Notes: generated from the sequence alone by a model not told the origin. Counted from the first letter of the stretch, positions 1-7,245 are shown. The stretch is DNA of 17,253 nt from JBAXGE01 sp044344145 (GCA_044344145.1 JBIJDM010000032.1:1-17253), one strand, 5' to 3'. Numbers and translations: made by a program.

Positions 1-4
1 CGCG

Positions 5-32
5 CGGGTGGTGATGAGGTCATCACCACCCG
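5..32 (-). terminator. Candidate transcription terminator hairpin downstream of the GH20 gene
   Basis: A perfect 12-bp inverted repeat, CGGGTGGTGATG (5-16) and CATCACCACCCG (21-32), encloses a 4-nt loop. It lies 28 nt beyond the GH20 stop codon on the minus strand. Any minus-strand T-tract would lie at or beyond the window edge, so I cannot confirm intrinsic termination in that direction. On the plus strand a T-rich stretch begins about 10 nt after the stem (43-53), which is too far for a textbook terminator. It could be bidirectional, or a plain mRNA 3'-end stabiliser. Confidence 0.45.
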
Positions 33-60
33 TGGCAGGAAGTTTGTTTTTGTATAGGGC

Positions 61-1797
61 TCAGACCGCTTCGTATAACTGCAAGGCCCGGGTTAGCCGG
101 CCCACGCTCTCGGTCAGGCCGCCGGGGCGGTTGCGGGCCAGCCACACCGCGCGGTGTTGGGCGATGAGGGGTTTAAGTTCCTCGGCCAGTGCCCGGCGCA
201 CCGCCACGGGCATATCCTGCACCTGCTGGGCCTCATGGCTCCACCGGGCGATGCCCAGATTGATCGCGTGCGTCAGCAGCGCCGCCGCACATTCATACTC
301 CGCAATCAGCAACGCCGCATCCGGCCCTTGGGGCCGGGCGTTGGGCAGCTTCTGCATGACGTCCTGAATATGCGCCTTCGCCGCGTGCAGACCTTCCAAG
401 GTGACCCCTTTGAAACGATGATCTGTCTTGGGATACAGGATTTCCTGAATTTGTCCCCACAGCGGACTGTTGCCGCCGTGCAGATAGGTATTACCCAGAT
501 CCCACGCCAGTTTCCCCAGTACGCCCGCGCGGTCGCGGAACGCGAACCGGTCCACCGCTTGCGGATAATCCACCACCTGATTGGTTTCATAACACCAACT
601 GCACGCCGCACCACAGGCATAGCCGATATACGACACCGGCAACGGCTGATGATGTCCGCCGTCGCCCCAGTCGGTATTCAATAACCCCAGCGCACCAAAC
701 GTCAGCCCCACCCGGGCCATGCCGCGAATATTGTTCACACCATTGGTGGTATTGCCCACCACCGTGTTCCAGGTGCTGGTCCCCGGGCAGACATAGAACG
801 GCACACCCGCCTGGGCAAAGCGTTCGCAGCGCTGCATGAAGGGGTCGAACTCCCAGTAACGCCATTCCAGCGCGATGGCATCCTTGGGCAGTTCCGGCAC
901 CAATTCGGGATGTTCGTGCATGATGTCCGCCCAGAACATCATGCGTTTGCCCCGGGCGCTGACCAGCGTGTGGATTTCCTTCAGGAAGTTCAGATACACC
1001 CGGCCTTTGCCCAGTTGGGCACACGCCGCGGCGCTGCGGCCTTTGTCGATGTCAAACGTTTCGTCACAGCCGACATTGAAATGCGCGCTGGAAAAATTCG
1101 GCAGCAGTTCATCATAAAGACTCCCGAGGAACGTCAGTGACTCGGGTGCGGTGGGGCACAGGCTAAAGGGATCGCCGAATTCGCCCGACCACGGGTAGGT
1201 CACTCCGGCGGGGGTTTCCGCCAGATGCTTGTACTCTGGATGCATGAACCAGCGGTGCAGATGCCCGAAGCTGTTTTGATTGGGCACCAGTTCCATGTGC
1301 CGGTCCCGGCAGTAGGCATCGAGTTCGCGAATCTCGGTGGCGGTCATGGGGCTGGCATTTTTCCAGACCGTCTCGTGGCCGGTGAAGGCAAAAGTGTGCT
1401 CGGTATAGAGTTGCAGTTGGTTGATCTTCCACGAAGCCAGCAGGTCCACCAGCCCCTTGAGCGTGGCCATGGTGGGCACCTTGTCGCGGCTGATGTCCAG
1501 CATCACACCCCGGTGGGCATAGTCGGGCCAATCCACAATGCGTGCACAAGGCACGCCATCGGGTTGGGCCTGTTGGCGGATTTGCTGCAGCGTCTGCCGG
1601 GCGTAAAACACCCCGGCGGGATCATGGGCAATAATCTGCACGGCGGTGGGGGTGATATGTAATTCGTAACCTTCGGTGTGGCTGATCTGCGCGGGAGCAA
1701 GGTTGACCGCGGGTTCAGCATTCAGGACCGTCAACGGACATTGGCCCGTGGTATAACCCAGACGCCGGGGCATGGGCAACAAACAGTACTTCAACAT
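61..1797 (-). CDS. GH20 family beta-N-acetylhexosaminidase, apparently cytoplasmic
   Basis: This 578-residue protein is a glycoside hydrolase family 20 enzyme. The family removes terminal beta-linked GlcNAc or GalNAc by substrate-assisted catalysis. Residues about 44-70 (start YELHITPTAVQIIA) match the small GH20b N-terminal domain. The TIM barrel starts at RGVMLDISRDKVP (about 96-108). The diagnostic Asp-Glu pair is D245-E246 in HFNVGCDETFDID, with E246 the expected general acid. The region after about 430 is mostly helical. No signal peptide or membrane segment is visible, so it probably acts on oligosaccharides or wall-recycling products in the cytoplasm. ATG 1797 is supported by an AGGAAG about 9 nt upstream. 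It is the third gene of a minus-strand run, 72 nt after the kinase-like gene. The family call is firm; the substrate is not. Confidence 0.9.
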   Translation of the reverse strand: MLKYCLLPMPRRLGYTTGQCPLTVLNAEPAVNLAPAQISHTEGYELHITPTAVQIIAHDPAGVFYARQTLQQIRQQAQPDGVPCARIVDWPDYAHRGVMLDISRDKVPTMATLKGLVDLLASWKINQLQLYTEHTFAFTGHETVWKNASPMTATEIRELDAYCRDRHMELVPNQNSFGHLHRWFMHPEYKHLAETPAGVTYPWSGEFGDPFSLCPTAPESLTFLGSLYDELLPNFSSAHFNVGCDETFDIDKGRSAAACAQLGKGRVYLNFLKEIHTLVSARGKRMMFWADIMHEHPELVPELPKDAIALEWRYWEFDPFMQRCERFAQAGVPFYVCPGTSTWNTVVGNTTNGVNNIRGMARVGLTFGALGLLNTDWGDGGHHQPLPVSYIGYACGAACSWCYETNQVVDYPQAVDRFAFRDRAGVLGKLAWDLGNTYLHGGNSPLWGQIQEILYPKTDHRFKGVTLEGLHAAKAHIQDVMQKLPNARPQGPDAALLIAEYECAAALLTHAINLGIARWSHEAQQVQDMPVAVRRALAEELKPLIAQHRAVWLARNRPGGLTESVGRLTRALQLYEAV

Positions 1798-1812
1798 AGG
1801 GGACTTCCTGAT

Positions 1813-1855
1813 AAAAAACGCACCGGGACCATCGTAGTGGTAGCAGGACGTTTTT
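1813..1855 (-). terminator. Weak candidate terminator or attenuator between the kinase-like gene and the GH20 gene
   Basis: The plus strand reads AAAAACG at 1814-1820 and CGTTTTT at 1849-1855. The minus-strand transcript could therefore form an AAAAACG/CGUUUUU stem ending in a run of six U. An inner ACCA/TGGT pair lies in the loop. The stem is AU-rich and the loop is 28 nt, so it is much weaker than the terminator at 10336. It could partly reduce read-through into the GH20 gene, or mean nothing. Confidence 0.2.
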
Positions 1856-1869
1856 ACAAGAAGGCCAGC

Positions 1870-2976
1870 TTAACTGCCGAACAGGTTGTAGTTCTTGCAG
1901 TAGCCTTTGGCTTCGAAATACGCGAGGGCTTCATCCACACTCCGGAAGACTTTATTGGCGGTCTGGGTAATAAAGGGGCTCGGTTCGCGTTTGGGTTTCC
2001 AGATGACAAAGACATCTTTGGCGTGTTCATGGGCATGTTGCAATTCGCGTTCCACGCCGCTGGACAGCCCCGGCTTGCCGGTGGGCAGTTCCGGGATGTA
2101 CGACACAATCATGTCGCTCTGGCGCACCAGGGTAAAATCGCGGGCGTAAATCTGGCCGTCAATGTCGCCCACGATTTGCAGAATTTCCGCGGTCTTGATC
2201 TGGATGGTATTGCCATTGACGTGCAGATTCAGCGCCTGCTTGCCTTCGCGCGCGGCGGCGATGGCCTGATCGGCGAGCAGCTTTTCATCCACATCGCCGG
2301 GATCAAACGTGACAAAGCGCTGGGCCAGTGCGGCGCGGAAGGCGTCAATTTCTTTGAGGATATCGGGCATATCGTTGACATGGCTCATGGGGAAGCTGGG
2401 ATAGACCTTGACCATGTTGGGCCGGAAGATCAGCCGGAACATGGCGGCGCTGGTGTTCTGGTGGCGGCCCCGGGAGATGACGAAAAACTGGGCCAATTTG
2501 GCGGGGTTGCTGCGCGCGACAATTTCCGTGGCCAGCATTTCCTCCTCGCGCCAGACCATCAGGTCTTTCAGCGAGTGTTCCAGATCATGATCGCGGGTCA
2601 TGCGTTCGTGGACGGCCTCGATATTGTCCACCAACGTCAGGTACATATCCGCCCCGAACAGGGCCAGTTGGTCGAAATCAAACGCGGAAAACAGCCCATG
2701 CTTCCAACGGAACGTGGCGTGGGTATTGACGATGACATGCTTGTGTTTGGCCGCGGCGGAGATGACATCGCGGAACACCGCCCGGCGGAGGTTGTTCAGC
2801 CGGGCCAGCGGCAGATCCAGAATCCGCCCCGGCCGCACATCGGGGGCTTCGCGGTACATCATGTCGCCGATATTGAACAGGGCGACATCTTCCCCCTGAT
2901 CCAGCGCCATCTGGACGACCTGTTCCAGATAGTCTTTCTTGTCCAGCCCAACTTGTCCCGTCACAACCACGCGCAT
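1870..2976 (-). CDS. Two-domain protein: archaeal-type adenylate-kinase-like P-loop domain fused to a nucleoside 2-deoxyribosyltransferase-like domain
   Basis: 368 residues. The N-terminal part (1 to about 160) reads like an archaeal AdkA-type adenylate kinase: MRVVVTGQVGLDKK at the P-loop, VALFNIGDMMY (31-41), HVIVNTHATF (80-89) and a GADMYLTLVDN strand before an ERMTRD lid-like segment. The Walker A is degenerate: GxxGxxKK in place of GxxGxGKT/S. The C-terminal part (about 189-355) follows the nucleoside 2-deoxyribosyltransferase fold. It begins KVYPSFPMSH, continues with YARDFTLVRQSDMIVSYIPE (277-296), then SSGVERELQHAHEHAKDVFV. E311 sits where the family's catalytic Glu is expected. This suggests nucleotide or nucleoside handling, or nucleotide-signal sensing; the substrate is unknown. 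ATG 2976 has a GGAG about 8 nt upstream. It is probably co-transcribed with the GH20 gene. The domain calls come from motif recall, not a search. Confidence 0.6.
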   Translation of the reverse strand: MRVVVTGQVGLDKKDYLEQVVQMALDQGEDVALFNIGDMMYREAPDVRPGRILDLPLARLNNLRRAVFRDVISAAAKHKHVIVNTHATFRWKHGLFSAFDFDQLALFGADMYLTLVDNIEAVHERMTRDHDLEHSLKDLMVWREEEMLATEIVARSNPAKLAQFFVISRGRHQNTSAAMFRLIFRPNMVKVYPSFPMSHVNDMPDILKEIDAFRAALAQRFVTFDPGDVDEKLLADQAIAAAREGKQALNLHVNGNTIQIKTAEILQIVGDIDGQIYARDFTLVRQSDMIVSYIPELPTGKPGLSSGVERELQHAHEHAKDVFVIWKPKREPSPFITQTANKVFRSVDEALAYFEAKGYCKNYNLFGS

Positions 2977-3013
2977 GGTGAATCTCCATCAGTGCCAACC
3001 GTCAATAGTTGCG

Positions 3014-3042
3014 ATTATGCCCGAAGGCACGGGTAATGGCTA
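3014..3042 (-). promoter_or_regulatory. Candidate sigma70-type promoter for the kinase-like gene
   Basis: Read on the minus strand, TAGCCA (3037-3042, 4 of 6 matches to the -35 consensus) is followed after exactly 17 nt by CATAAT (3014-3019, 5 of 6 matches to the -10). The start codon at 2976 lies about 38 nt downstream. It would give the kinase-like and GH20 genes their own transcript, separate from the GT2 gene. The call rests on the consensus match alone. Confidence 0.4.
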
Positions 3043-3107
3043 GGCCGCAGTGGGGTGGAGCAGGGAAATCCGATAGGGCATTCCCGGAGAGTTACCCGCC
3101 GGCCGTT

Positions 3108-4067
3108 TTACGCCGAAGCGGCGCGACGCAGGGGCTGGGTTTGCGGTTGCAGCGACAGTCGGGCTTGTTGGGGCTGCGCCTGGGGTTGCATCTGCCACAG
3201 CACCGCCACGGCTCCGGCGACCAGCGCCATCCCGGTGGACAGGGCAATCACATCCGCCACGCCCATCAGCCATAAGAGTCCGGCGCAGACGGTCGCCAGC
3301 GTTACCCCGGCCAGAGAGCCCAAGGCCCAATACGCCCCCCGGACCAGCCGCGGGAAGCGGAACTGATACAGCCGGGCAAGGTGTTGCAGGTATTGCATCT
3401 GCTGGCCCATGGTGAGTTTGCTTTCGCCCAGCAGGCGATTGCGGAACACGATGGGCACTTCGTGGACGCGTTGCGTGTCGCACTTGACCATCAATTCCAG
3501 ACTGATTTTATAACCCACGGGATTCAGCGCCGCGGCCTGTTCCAGCGTATTACGCCGCAGGGCGAAGAAACCGGCCATGGGATCACGTACCGCGCCAATC
3601 AACGGACGGCTGAGTAATGTAGCGCCATAGCTATTGAGCCAGCGCAGGAAGCCCCAATCTTCGGTCCGACCGCCGTCCACATAACGCGAGCCGATGACAT
3701 AGTCCGCCTGGCCTTGGGCGAGTGGTTTGATCAGTTCGGGGACCGATTCGGGCGGATGGCTGAGATCGGCATCCATGACCAGCACGTAATCATGCCGGGC
3801 CAGCGAGATACCCGCCAGCACCGCGGAACTCAGGCCGCGTTCGTTGGTCCGGATGCGATAATTGAATTCGGGATATTGTTTGCGCAACTGCTCCAGCACG
3901 GCGGGGGTGGCATCGGGTGAATTGTCATCCACGATGATCACTTCCCAGACCCAGCCCAGGGGCCGCAGGGTCGCGGCCAGCCGGCGGGTCAGAATGGGCA
4001 GGTTGTCGGCTTCACGGTACGTCGGTACAACTATGCTGACGCTGGGGACTGAGGTAGAATCAAGCAT
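3108..4067 (-). CDS. GT2 family glycosyltransferase, dolichol-phosphate mannosyltransferase (DPM1)-like, membrane anchored
   Basis: 319 residues from the chosen start. Enzymes of this type transfer a sugar from a nucleotide-sugar to a polyprenyl phosphate at the inner face of the cytoplasmic membrane. The GT-A domain opens with SIVVPTYREADNLP (11-24). It carries IIVDDNSPD (44-52), the metal-binding DAD (99-101) inside MDADLSHPPE, a motif typical of DPM1-like enzymes, and RLLGESKL (211-218). Two hydrophobic segments (about 246-268 and 272-291) follow, then a Gln/Pro-rich, basic tail (292-319). An in-frame GTG at 4160 would add 31 residues with no family similarity, so I chose ATG 4067, which places the GT motif at the usual distance. 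Its ribosome site is weak. It lies 131 nt upstream of the kinase-like gene on the same strand. Donor and acceptor are unknown. Confidence 0.85.
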   Translation of the reverse strand: MLDSTSVPSVSIVVPTYREADNLPILTRRLAATLRPLGWVWEVIIVDDNSPDATPAVLEQLRKQYPEFNYRIRTNERGLSSAVLAGISLARHDYVLVMDADLSHPPESVPELIKPLAQGQADYVIGSRYVDGGRTEDWGFLRWLNSYGATLLSRPLIGAVRDPMAGFFALRRNTLEQAAALNPVGYKISLELMVKCDTQRVHEVPIVFRNRLLGESKLTMGQQMQYLQHLARLYQFRFPRLVRGAYWALGSLAGVTLATVCAGLLWLMGVADVIALSTGMALVAGAVAVLWQMQPQAQPQQARLSLQPQTQPLRRAASA

Positions 4068-4100
4068 ATAGGGCCGTTGCCTTTCGAGTAACTTAAAGTC

Positions 4101-4129
4101 GCAACACGCGTTGCTCGTGTGCTGGACAC
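4101..4129. repeat. Cluster of overlapping short inverted repeats in a divergent intergenic region
   Basis: Three overlapping inverted repeats lie between the divergent GT2 and HIT genes: GCAAC-ACGC-GTTGC (4101-4114), ACACG-CGTTGCT-CGTGT (4104-4120) and GTGT-GCTGG-ACAC (4117-4129). Each arm is only 4-5 bp, so chance is possible. The position, 34 nt upstream of the GT2 start, would suit an operator or a short leader structure with alternative folds. I recognise no specific regulator site. Confidence 0.25.
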
Positions 4130-4192
4130 CCGAAATCAGGAAAGGTTTGCCAATCGGCACCCGACCGCCGGAATCTAAAAGGGGTACGCGTT

Positions 4193-4735
4193 ATGTCGCA
4201 TAAAAAACATCACGAAGGCGTCGCCATCATTCCCACCCTGTGGGCCCCCTGGCGGCTGGATTACATCAAATCCGTGGCCGATGGGCCTACCGAGTGCTTT
4301 TTGTGCGATAATGCCAAGCAACCTGATCGCGATCGCGAACATTTAGTGCTGCACCGCGGGGCGTTCGGGATGCTTTTGATGAATAAATACCCCTATGTGA
4401 ATGGGCATTTGCTGGTGGCGTCATATCTGCACGGTTCGGATTTGCTGCATTTACCGACCGACGTGCGGGCCGAATTGCTGGAATTGGTGGCCTTGGGGCA
4501 GCAGCTATTAACGCAAGTGGTTAATCCACAAGGGTTTAATGTTGGCATCAATCAGGGCCGCTGTGCCGGGGCGGGGGTGCCAGGCCATTTGCATCTGCAT
4601 ATTGTGCCGCGCTGGAACGGGGATGTGAATTTTATGTCCGTGGTGGGGGGCGTACGGGTGATCCCGCAGGCCGTAGAAGTAACCTATGCGGCGCTGTGGG
4701 CGGAAATGGAAAAGTTGAACGCAAAGGGCGGATGA
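4193..4735 (+). CDS. HIT-family nucleotide hydrolase/phosphorylase (Ap4A-type)
   Basis: 180 residues. HIT proteins act on nucleoside phosphates such as diadenosine tetraphosphate or AMP conjugates in the cytoplasm. The histidine triad is GHLHLHIVPRW, with H132, H134 and H136. The N-terminus has the family's LWAPWRLDYI (16-25) followed by CFLC (C35, C38), the likely half of a zinc site, with LVLHRG (51-56) and NKYPYVNGHLLVA (64-76) further on. Length and motif order match bacterial Ap4A phosphorylase-like or Fhit-type HIT proteins, so hydrolase and phosphorylase activity cannot be separated here. ATG 4193 has an AAGGGG about 9 nt upstream. The gene stands alone, divergent from GT2 and convergent with mqnE. 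The 50-nt gap to mqnE's end shows no convincing terminator. Confidence 0.9.
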   Translation: MSHKKHHEGVAIIPTLWAPWRLDYIKSVADGPTECFLCDNAKQPDRDREHLVLHRGAFGMLLMNKYPYVNGHLLVASYLHGSDLLHLPTDVRAELLELVALGQQLLTQVVNPQGFNVGINQGRCAGAGVPGHLHLHIVPRWNGDVNFMSVVGGVRVIPQAVEVTYAALWAEMEKLNAKGG

Positions 4736-4785
4736 GGGAAATAAAGAACGTCTGGCATTGGCGTGAAATTTAATCAGCGCTGCCT

Positions 4786-5955
4786 TTACGCATCCACCCA
4801 CCAGCGGGTGCCTTCCCGGTGGACCCGGTGGTAGAGGGTGTCGCGTTCGACGGGCAAGAAACCCGCTTCCACGATCAGGCGACGGATATCTTCCACCTGA
4901 TATTCCTGATGGGTATTGCCCTGTCCGCCTTCGCGTTTGGTGATGTCGTACCAGACCACGGTACCATCCAGATCATCCACTCCCCATTGTAGACTGACCT
5001 GCGCCAGTTTCATGCTCTGCATGATCCAGAACGCCTTCACGTGGGCAAAGTTGGGCAGCATCAGCCGGCTGATGGCCAGCATCTTCAAGTCTTCCAATCC
5101 ACTGGGGCCGGGCAGATAGCCCAGTTCGCTGCCGTCGGGGATGAAACTCAGGGGGATGATGGTTTGAAAGCCGGGGGCCTGATCCTGTAATTCGCGCAGT
5201 TTCAGCAGGTGTTGGATACGTTCCGCACGGGATTCCACATGGCCATACAGCAGCGTGGCATTGCTCTTGATACCCAGCTCATGGGCGATGCGGTGAATCT
5301 CCAGCCAGCCATCGCCGCGCAATTTGCCCTTGAAGACTTCATCATGCACACGGTCGTCGAATACTTCCGCGCCACCGCCGGGCAACGAGCCCAGTCCGGC
5401 TTCCTGCAGGGCCAGCAGCACCTCACGGATGCTGAGTTTGGCGATTTTGCTGAAGTGATTGATTTCGATGGCGGTGAAGCACTTCAGATGCAAGCGCGGG
5501 TATTGCTGGCGAATGGCCCGCAGCATCTGCAGGTACCATTCGAACGGCAACCACGGATGCAGTCCGCCGACAATATGCACTTCCGTGGCCCCGGCCTGAT
5601 CGGCCGCCCCGGCGGCTTTGAGCACATCCTCATGCGTCAGTTCGTACGCGCCGGCCTCGCCGCGCTTGCGCTGGAATTCGCAAAATTTGCAGCTCAGAGC
5701 ACAGATGTTGGTGTAGTTGATATGGCGGTTGATATTGTAATACGCCACCTGGCCGTGCATTTGGCGGCGGACGTGATCGGCCAGTGCCCCGAGGGTGAAA
5801 ATATCCCGGGTGGCAAAAAGGGCCATCCCATCGGCAAAATCCAGCCGGATTCCTTGGGCGACTTTTTCCGCCACAGGCCGCAGGGCCGGGTCGGCAATGA
5901 TCGCGGGATTCAGGTTAAAGGTGGGCACAACAGTGGCATCAGCGGTCATGGGCAC
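4786..5955 (-). CDS. mqnE: Aminofutalosine synthase MqnE, radical SAM
   Basis: 389 residues. MqnE makes aminofutalosine from 3-[(1-carboxyvinyl)oxy]benzoate using S-adenosylmethionine, an early step of the futalosine route to menaquinone. The radical SAM cluster motif CX3CX2C is C85-C89-C92, within NINRHINYTNIC and SCKFCEFQRKRGE. Other family marks are VHIVGGLHPWLPFEWY (126-141), the SLPGGGAEVFDDRV stretch (194-207) and IPLSFIPDGSELGY. Length is normal. The related MqnC (dehypoxanthine futalosine cyclase) is the main alternative, but the RHINYTNIC context and the GGGAEVF motif favour MqnE. Two close in-frame ATGs occur (5955 and 5949); neither has a clear ribosome site, and I keep the upstream one. 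No other menaquinone gene is in the window. The gene follows the glycosyltransferase by 60 nt but has its own promoter. Confidence 0.88.
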   Translation of the reverse strand: MPMTADATVVPTFNLNPAIIADPALRPVAEKVAQGIRLDFADGMALFATRDIFTLGALADHVRRQMHGQVAYYNINRHINYTNICALSCKFCEFQRKRGEAGAYELTHEDVLKAAGAADQAGATEVHIVGGLHPWLPFEWYLQMLRAIRQQYPRLHLKCFTAIEINHFSKIAKLSIREVLLALQEAGLGSLPGGGAEVFDDRVHDEVFKGKLRGDGWLEIHRIAHELGIKSNATLLYGHVESRAERIQHLLKLRELQDQAPGFQTIIPLSFIPDGSELGYLPGPSGLEDLKMLAISRLMLPNFAHVKAFWIMQSMKLAQVSLQWGVDDLDGTVVWYDITKREGGQGNTHQEYQVEDIRRLIVEAGFLPVERDTLYHRVHREGTRWWVDA

Positions 5956-5979
5956 ATCCGTTCAATAATTTCTGAAAGT

Positions 5980-6008
5980 ATTGTAGGGGTGCCCGGGCCG
6001 GATGCCAA
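5980..6008 (-). promoter_or_regulatory. Strong sigma70-type promoter for mqnE
   Basis: On the minus strand, TTGGCA (6003-6008, 5 of 6 to TTGACA) is separated by exactly 17 nt from TACAAT (5980-5985, 5 of 6 to TATAAT). Predicted initiation near 5973 leaves a leader of about 18 nt before the start codon at 5955. The -35 lies just past the stop codon of the upstream glycosyltransferase (6016-6018). This implies that mqnE is transcribed independently rather than only by read-through. Confidence 0.6.
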
Positions 6009-6015
6009 GTTGAAG

Positions 6016-7239
6016 TCAGGACGCTTCCCGCGCTACCACATCGGTGCGGTAGATGTCACGCATACGATAGCGCACCCCACGCCAGGCGATGATGGTGCCC
6101 AGCGCGGAACGCAGGAGCATTAAGGCGTTGACGGTGTAGACCACCGGATGTAGCCAAGTGGCCCAGACCCGGGCCTGACCGATGGCAGTGGCATGTTGGG
6201 GTAAAATCCGCTGGCCGGCTTGGATCAGATAATAACCCCGCAGCCATACCAAACCGCCAAACAGAACCAATTCCGCTCCGCCGGTCAGCAGCAGGAACCA
6301 GTCCTGATTCAGCAGGCCATAAACAATTCCCGGCAGCGGTGCGATCATACCGTAAAAATAGAACAAGGCGCCCAGTATCGCGCAAATCCAAATCAGCGGT
6401 GCCCCGATGCGGGTAATGCGATATTGCCGGGTGCCGAATTCAAACAACCCGGGCCAGTCAAACTGGGCCTTGGAGGCGACCAGACACTGAGGGACGAAAT
6501 GGATTTTGGCGTTTTTATGGTGGCGCATGACATGACTCATGACGTAGTCGTCGCTGAGCGCATTCTGCCAGGCCGCATAAATTCCAAACGCGAAGAAATC
6601 TTCCCGGCGGATGGCCATCGAACCGCCCCAGGCAAAATTATGCCGATAGGGACCCAGCAACGCCGCCACCCCGGCATTAAGCACACATACCACGGCATTC
6701 GCGGGGTGGGCATTTTGCGGCACGTAGTAGCGATACCCACTCGCCAGACTGATCCGGTGCAGGTATTCCAGCGGGGCAATCAGGGCTTGAACCCAGTTGG
6801 GACCGGGATGGGCATCGGCGTCCATAAATACCAGTACCGCGTCACGTTCGTCGGTCGCGATTACCCCGGCCAATTGGTTGTGAATCTTCTGGCCCCGGGC
6901 CATGGTCCGGCCCGAGACGATAATTTCGGCCGGCAAGGCCGGATATTCTTGAGCCAGACGTTCGATCAGGGCTTTTGCGGGGTCGTCATTCGCTTCGATA
7001 CAGAAAATCAGCCTGAGGTGAGGGTAATCCTGTTGCCAAAGTGCCCGAAGGTTGGCTTCGGTGTCGGCTTCCACGCCTTTGATGGGCAGAATGACCACCG
7101 CACGTTGGGTGGCCGGGTCTAAGGGGCGTTGCAGGACCCGGGGGGTCCGTTGGTACATACGATAAGCCTTGAGCGCGGACCAAAAGGCCAGCGTTGCCGC
7201 CCAACACCACACAATGCCTGCAATTACCCAGCCGATCAA
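6016..7239 (-). CDS. Membrane glycosyltransferase of the ceramide glucosyltransferase / HpnI type (GT21-like)
   Basis: 407 residues from TTG 7239. The family moves a sugar from a nucleotide donor to a membrane lipid; HpnI adds an N-acetylglucosamine unit to bacteriohopanetetrol, and eukaryotic relatives glucosylate ceramide. An N-terminal membrane segment (about 2-21) precedes a cytosolic GT-A domain with AVVILPIKG (47-55), EAND (82-85), MDADAHPGPNW (139-149), GGSMAIRREDF (205-215) and SDDYV (229-233). The (Q/R)XXRW site appears as RQYR-I (271-275), without the usual tryptophan. C-terminal hydrophobic stretches (about 280-336 and 362-385) match the family's membrane domain. TTG 7239 is chosen because AGGAG lies 6 nt upstream; the TTG two codons earlier abuts it. 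No other hopanoid or sphingolipid gene is present, so the acceptor is open. It lies upstream of mqnE. Confidence 0.8.
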   Translation of the reverse strand: MIGWVIAGIVWCWAATLAFWSALKAYRMYQRTPRVLQRPLDPATQRAVVILPIKGVEADTEANLRALWQQDYPHLRLIFCIEANDDPAKALIERLAQEYPALPAEIIVSGRTMARGQKIHNQLAGVIATDERDAVLVFMDADAHPGPNWVQALIAPLEYLHRISLASGYRYYVPQNAHPANAVVCVLNAGVAALLGPYRHNFAWGGSMAIRREDFFAFGIYAAWQNALSDDYVMSHVMRHHKNAKIHFVPQCLVASKAQFDWPGLFEFGTRQYRITRIGAPLIWICAILGALFYFYGMIAPLPGIVYGLLNQDWFLLLTGGAELVLFGGLVWLRGYYLIQAGQRILPQHATAIGQARVWATWLHPVVYTVNALMLLRSALGTIIAWRGVRYRMRDIYRTDVVAREAS

Positions 7240-7245
7240 AGCCAA

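Noticed and set aside
1678..3036. A 452-codon plus-strand open frame opposite the GH20 and kinase-like genes
   Set aside because: It lies antisense to two genes with clear protein motifs, has no ribosome site or recognisable domain, and long antisense frames are common in GC-rich DNA.
4068..4160. A 31-residue N-terminal extension of the GT2 gene starting at GTG 4160
   Set aside because: The extra residues show no family similarity and would run into the divergent HIT leader; ATG 4067 puts the GT motif at its normal distance.
4170..4190. TTGCCA near 4147 as a -35 for the HIT gene
   Set aside because: No acceptable -10 lies 16-18 nt downstream.
5209..6123. A 304-codon plus-strand frame opposite mqnE
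   Set aside because: It mirrors a confidently identified radical SAM gene, and the translation has no coherent motif.
6220..7122. A 300-codon plus-strand frame opposite the HpnI-like gene
   Set aside because: It is the antisense shadow of a gene with intact GT motifs; there is no domain or ribosome site.
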